NCBI GenBank assembly: GCA_944325605.1
Contig: CALVAX010000003.1
Location: 124,001-188,000, forward strand
Source: Candidatus Gastranaerophilales bacterium
Lineage (GTDB): Bacteria; Cyanobacteriota; Vampirovibrionia; Gastranaerophilales; Gastranaerophilaceae
Length of the DNA stretch: 64,000 nt
Reading direction: 5' to 3'
The notes beneath the pieces are model-generated. The model was not told the DNA's origin. It searched no databases and saw only the letters and a program-made list of their open reading frames with translations. Of this stretch, positions 62,160-64,000 are shown in pieces. Each line of letters starts with the position of its first letter. Position 1 is the stretch's first letter. The position numbers and the translations under genes were made by a program.

Positions 62160-63149
62160 TTAATTCGTCAAAATTCCGCTGTTCTCGCCGAATATAAATA
62201 CCTGAAGTGCATTTTCGGGTGTTTTTACAGGTTTGTAAAAGTGTTTTACAAGTATAATCTGGTTTTGAATTGCCGAATAATTCTTGTTTCTTAAGTATTC
62301 GCCGAGTTTTTCTGCTGTTCTGGTGTAATTTTTTTGCTTCACAAACGGATAAAAAATTGTTCTGCGTCTTGAAATTTCTGATATTGCATACTTCAAAATA
62401 TCATCGTAAGAAATTTCGTAGCCGTCATTTGTCATAAAATCAATTATGAAATTTGTATTGTCACTCGTTGTAATTGAAAGATACCCGATAATTCTTTTTT
62501 TTGACGGATCCTCAAGCACATATCTGTTTTTGTAGAATTGTGAATATCCGCCAAGAATCGGATCTTCAAATTCCTGTTTAATTCTTTCAAGAGATACTTT
62601 ATAAATTGTTTCAATTTCAGCATTGTATAATTTGCAGACATTTTTGGCATCCCCGTTGTTGAAGGGGCGAAAGCCGTAAGGGACTTCCGGATTTTTGTCG
62701 AAGTTTTCTATTTTCCATAAAGTTTCGCTGGCGCACTGCCTGAAACCGCATCCGTCAGTAAAAAGCCTTAGAAGTTCATCGTGGCATTCGTCGACTGATA
62801 CTATAAAAGAACTAGCGCCTTTTGCAGAATATTTTGAGGTTACAAAATCAATGAGCTGTTTGCCTGCGTCATACAGATTGTTTTGCAAAACCAGACGGGT
62901 AATGTTAATCTTGTAGGGATTACCTATTGCCGGCTCGACTGTAATAAGCCCTAAAATCTCTTTTTCATCCAGAAGAATGTATGATTCATTTAAAAATTTG
63001 TACTTCAATGGCAAAATAGAGTTCAGCAGCCCGAAAGGTGTATTAAAAAAAGCTTTCGTGAAAAATTCACCTTCAGGAGAACCCAGATATGATATCATTT
63101 TTTTTAGTTTCGGATAGTCAAAGCAGTTTAACTTTCGGATACGTGTCAT
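62160..63149 (-). CDS. GNAT-like acetyltransferase domain protein
   Basis: 329 residues, apparently two GNAT-type halves: residues 1-150 (MTRIRKLNCFDYPKLKKMI ... EKEILGLITVEPAIGNPYKINITRLVLQNNLYDAGKQLIDFV) and 165-310 (YGFRPFNNGDAKNVCKLYNAEIETIYKVSLERI ... KKRIIGYLSITTSDNTNFIIDFM). The order of strands fits the acetyl-CoA fold, but the pyrophosphate loop Q/RxxGxG/A is weak in both halves, so catalysis is uncertain. The ORF starts with ATG 63149; no strong ribosome site. The substrate is unknown. It is convergent with the pilin-like gene. Confidence 0.7.
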   Translation of the reverse strand: MTRIRKLNCFDYPKLKKMISYLGSPEGEFFTKAFFNTPFGLLNSILPLKYKFLNESYILLDEKEILGLITVEPAIGNPYKINITRLVLQNNLYDAGKQLIDFVTSKYSAKGASSFIVSVDECHDELLRLFTDGCGFRQCASETLWKIENFDKNPEVPYGFRPFNNGDAKNVCKLYNAEIETIYKVSLERIKQEFEDPILGGYSQFYKNRYVLEDPSKKRIIGYLSITTSDNTNFIIDFMTNDGYEISYDDILKYAISEISRRRTIFYPFVKQKNYTRTAEKLGEYLRNKNYSAIQNQIILVKHFYKPVKTPENALQVFIFGENSGILTN

Positions 63150-63219
63150 ATTCTAATTATATATTTTATTTTAATGTTTCGCAAGTTTGTGTTAAAATTT
63201 GTATTAAGAGGGATGATTA

Positions 63220-64000
63220 ATGAAGGTAGCTGTTATTAATAATGAGGATATAGTTTTAAAATCTGTTGAAGATTTGAGGCTTGATGATAAAAAAGGCGCT
63301 GTTGTAAAAGTTCTGGGCTGCGGGCTGTGCGGGTCGGATATCGTCAAATTCAGAGAGAAAATTTCACCTTCCGGAACAGTTTTAGGGCACGAGATTGTAG
63401 CGCAGATAGAAGAAATAAATTCAGATACTTTATTTAAAAAAGGTGACAAAATCGTGACTTCCCATCATATCCCGTGCGGAGAATGTGTCTTTTGTAAATC
63501 CGGCAATGTTTCTATGTGTGCACATTTTAAGAAAACCAATATAATTCCGGGCGGATTCAGCGAGTATGTGTATTTGTCCGAAGAACATCTGAAGCAGGTT
63601 GCGCATCTTCTTCCGGGAAATTTGACGGAAATTGAAGGCTCGTTTTATGAACCTCTTGGCTGCTGTGTCAGAGCTGTTCACAGAACCGGTTTAATAGAAA
63701 ATTCCACAGTTCTCGTTGTCGGGCTGGGGTCTATCGGAATTCTGATGGCGCAGGCTTTGAAGGCGCACGGAATGAATGTTATCGGGTGCGATCTTCTTGA
63801 TGAAAGGGTCGATATTCTGAAAAATCTCGGAATTGATGCGATAAATTCTTCAGACATTGATAAAACCCGAAAATATATTTTTGATAAAACCGGAGGTTAC
63901 GGAGTCGACGCTGTTTTTATGACGTCAGGAGCGGATAAAGCAATTGACTTTGCGCTGAAAATGATCAGAAACGGCGGCAAAATCCTTGTTTTTGCAAGCA
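63220..64000 (+). CDS. Zinc-dependent medium-chain alcohol dehydrogenase (3' end outside window)
   Basis: 260 residues are visible to the window edge with no stop. GCGLCGSDIVKFRE gives the catalytic Cys and its neighbours, VLGHEIVAQIEE the GHE motif, and CGECVFCKSGNVSMC the four cysteines of the structural zinc site. The NAD(P) loop VLVVGLGSIGILMAQALKAHGMNVIGCD has GLGSIG, and the Asp after it favours NAD. Sorbitol, threonine and galactitol-1-phosphate dehydrogenases share this layout; the substrate is not determined. GAGGG lies 7-8 nt before ATG 63220. Confidence 0.9.
   Translation, partial: MKVAVINNEDIVLKSVEDLRLDDKKGAVVKVLGCGLCGSDIVKFREKISPSGTVLGHEIVAQIEEINSDTLFKKGDKIVTSHHIPCGECVFCKSGNVSMCAHFKKTNIIPGGFSEYVYLSEEHLKQVAHLLPGNLTEIEGSFYEPLGCCVRAVHRTGLIENSTVLVVGLGSIGILMAQALKAHGMNVIGCDLLDERVDILKNLGIDAINSSDIDKTRKYIFDKTGGYGVDAVFMTSGADKAIDFALKMIRNGGKILVFAS

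Overview
The window reads as a chromosomal segment of a low-GC bacterium with a Gram-negative envelope. LptC and LptA-like proteins argue for an outer membrane with lipopolysaccharide. A prepilin peptidase plus three scattered prepilin-like proteins with the signature FTxxEVLITLGIxGxVxxMTxPA, two YkgJ-type cysteine-cluster proteins, a GH57/DUF3536 enzyme, GTP cyclohydrolase FolE2 and many lineage-specific Asn/Lys-rich proteins fit the non-photosynthetic cyanobacterial relatives of animal guts (Vampirovibrionia / Gastranaerophilales, 'Melainabacteria'). That placement is inference from recalled family patterns, about 60% sure. The standard genetic code (TGA as stop) fits throughout.

Layout. 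1-1250: 3' part of a large hydrophilic protein cut by the window edge. 1391-3283 (-): apt and a processive glycosyltransferase. 3476-3754: HU. 3849-4872: a prepilin-like protein and a tiny XRE regulator. 4875-11526 (-): a compact gene run lptC-lptA-TPR-dprA-topA-aroE. 11669-14961 (+): dapA, secD, secF. 15121-18324 (-): a palindromic repeat, a small protein, a PdxA-family dehydrogenase beside a DUF1537 kinase, and ssb. 18582-25034 (+): an acyl-CoA dehydratase activase, an EF-hand protein, YkgJ-rlmN-dtd, an unusual zinc-ribbon/disordered/AT-hook protein, rimM and trmD. 25078-31657: hypotheticals, a second YkgJ and the GH57 enzyme. 31791-34051: an AT-rich accessory patch (inverted repeat, XRE regulator, two small proteins) ending in a nearly perfect 178-bp duplication that carries repeated 3' ends of a tRNA-Gly(UCC) gene. 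34159-39276: mscS, rlmH, an M49-like metallopeptidase, folE2 and an anchored thioredoxin. 39451-42030: a sigma factor followed by 1.6 kb of gene-free mosaic repeats. 42031-49686 (+): deoB, ferredoxin, parvulin, an M24 peptidase, an rRNA/tRNA methyltransferase, dnaA and ruvA. 49832-51588 (-): a sigma factor followed by the prepilin peptidase. 51731-55244 (+): gatC, pyrG and a sugar-type MFS carrier. 55268-60505: prepilin-like protein, regulators, two adjacent thymidylate-kinase paralogues, a YhaM-like HD nuclease and ilvC. 60575-62136: a promoter, ribosome site and GTG start leading into a run of twelve G, then about 0.7 kb of repeat DNA that stays open in frame into a prepilin domain. 62160-64000: a GNAT-like protein and the start of a zinc alcohol dehydrogenase.

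The genes are mainly housekeeping: translation and RNA modification (apt, rlmN, rlmH, dtd, rimM, trmD, gatC), replication and recombination (dnaA, ssb, topA, dprA, ruvA), envelope building (lptC, lptA, GT2, secDF) and anabolism (dapA, aroE, ilvC, pyrG, folE2). The three prepilin-like proteins would all be substrates of the one peptidase encoded here. Five genes have a -10-like hexamer exactly 6 nt before the start codon and no ribosome-binding site, which suggests leaderless mRNAs. The most unusual features are the poly-G tract and repeat cluster ahead of a pilin domain, the duplicated tRNA 3' ends, the mosaic repeat intergene, the kinase/PdxA pair and the zinc-ribbon/AT-hook protein.
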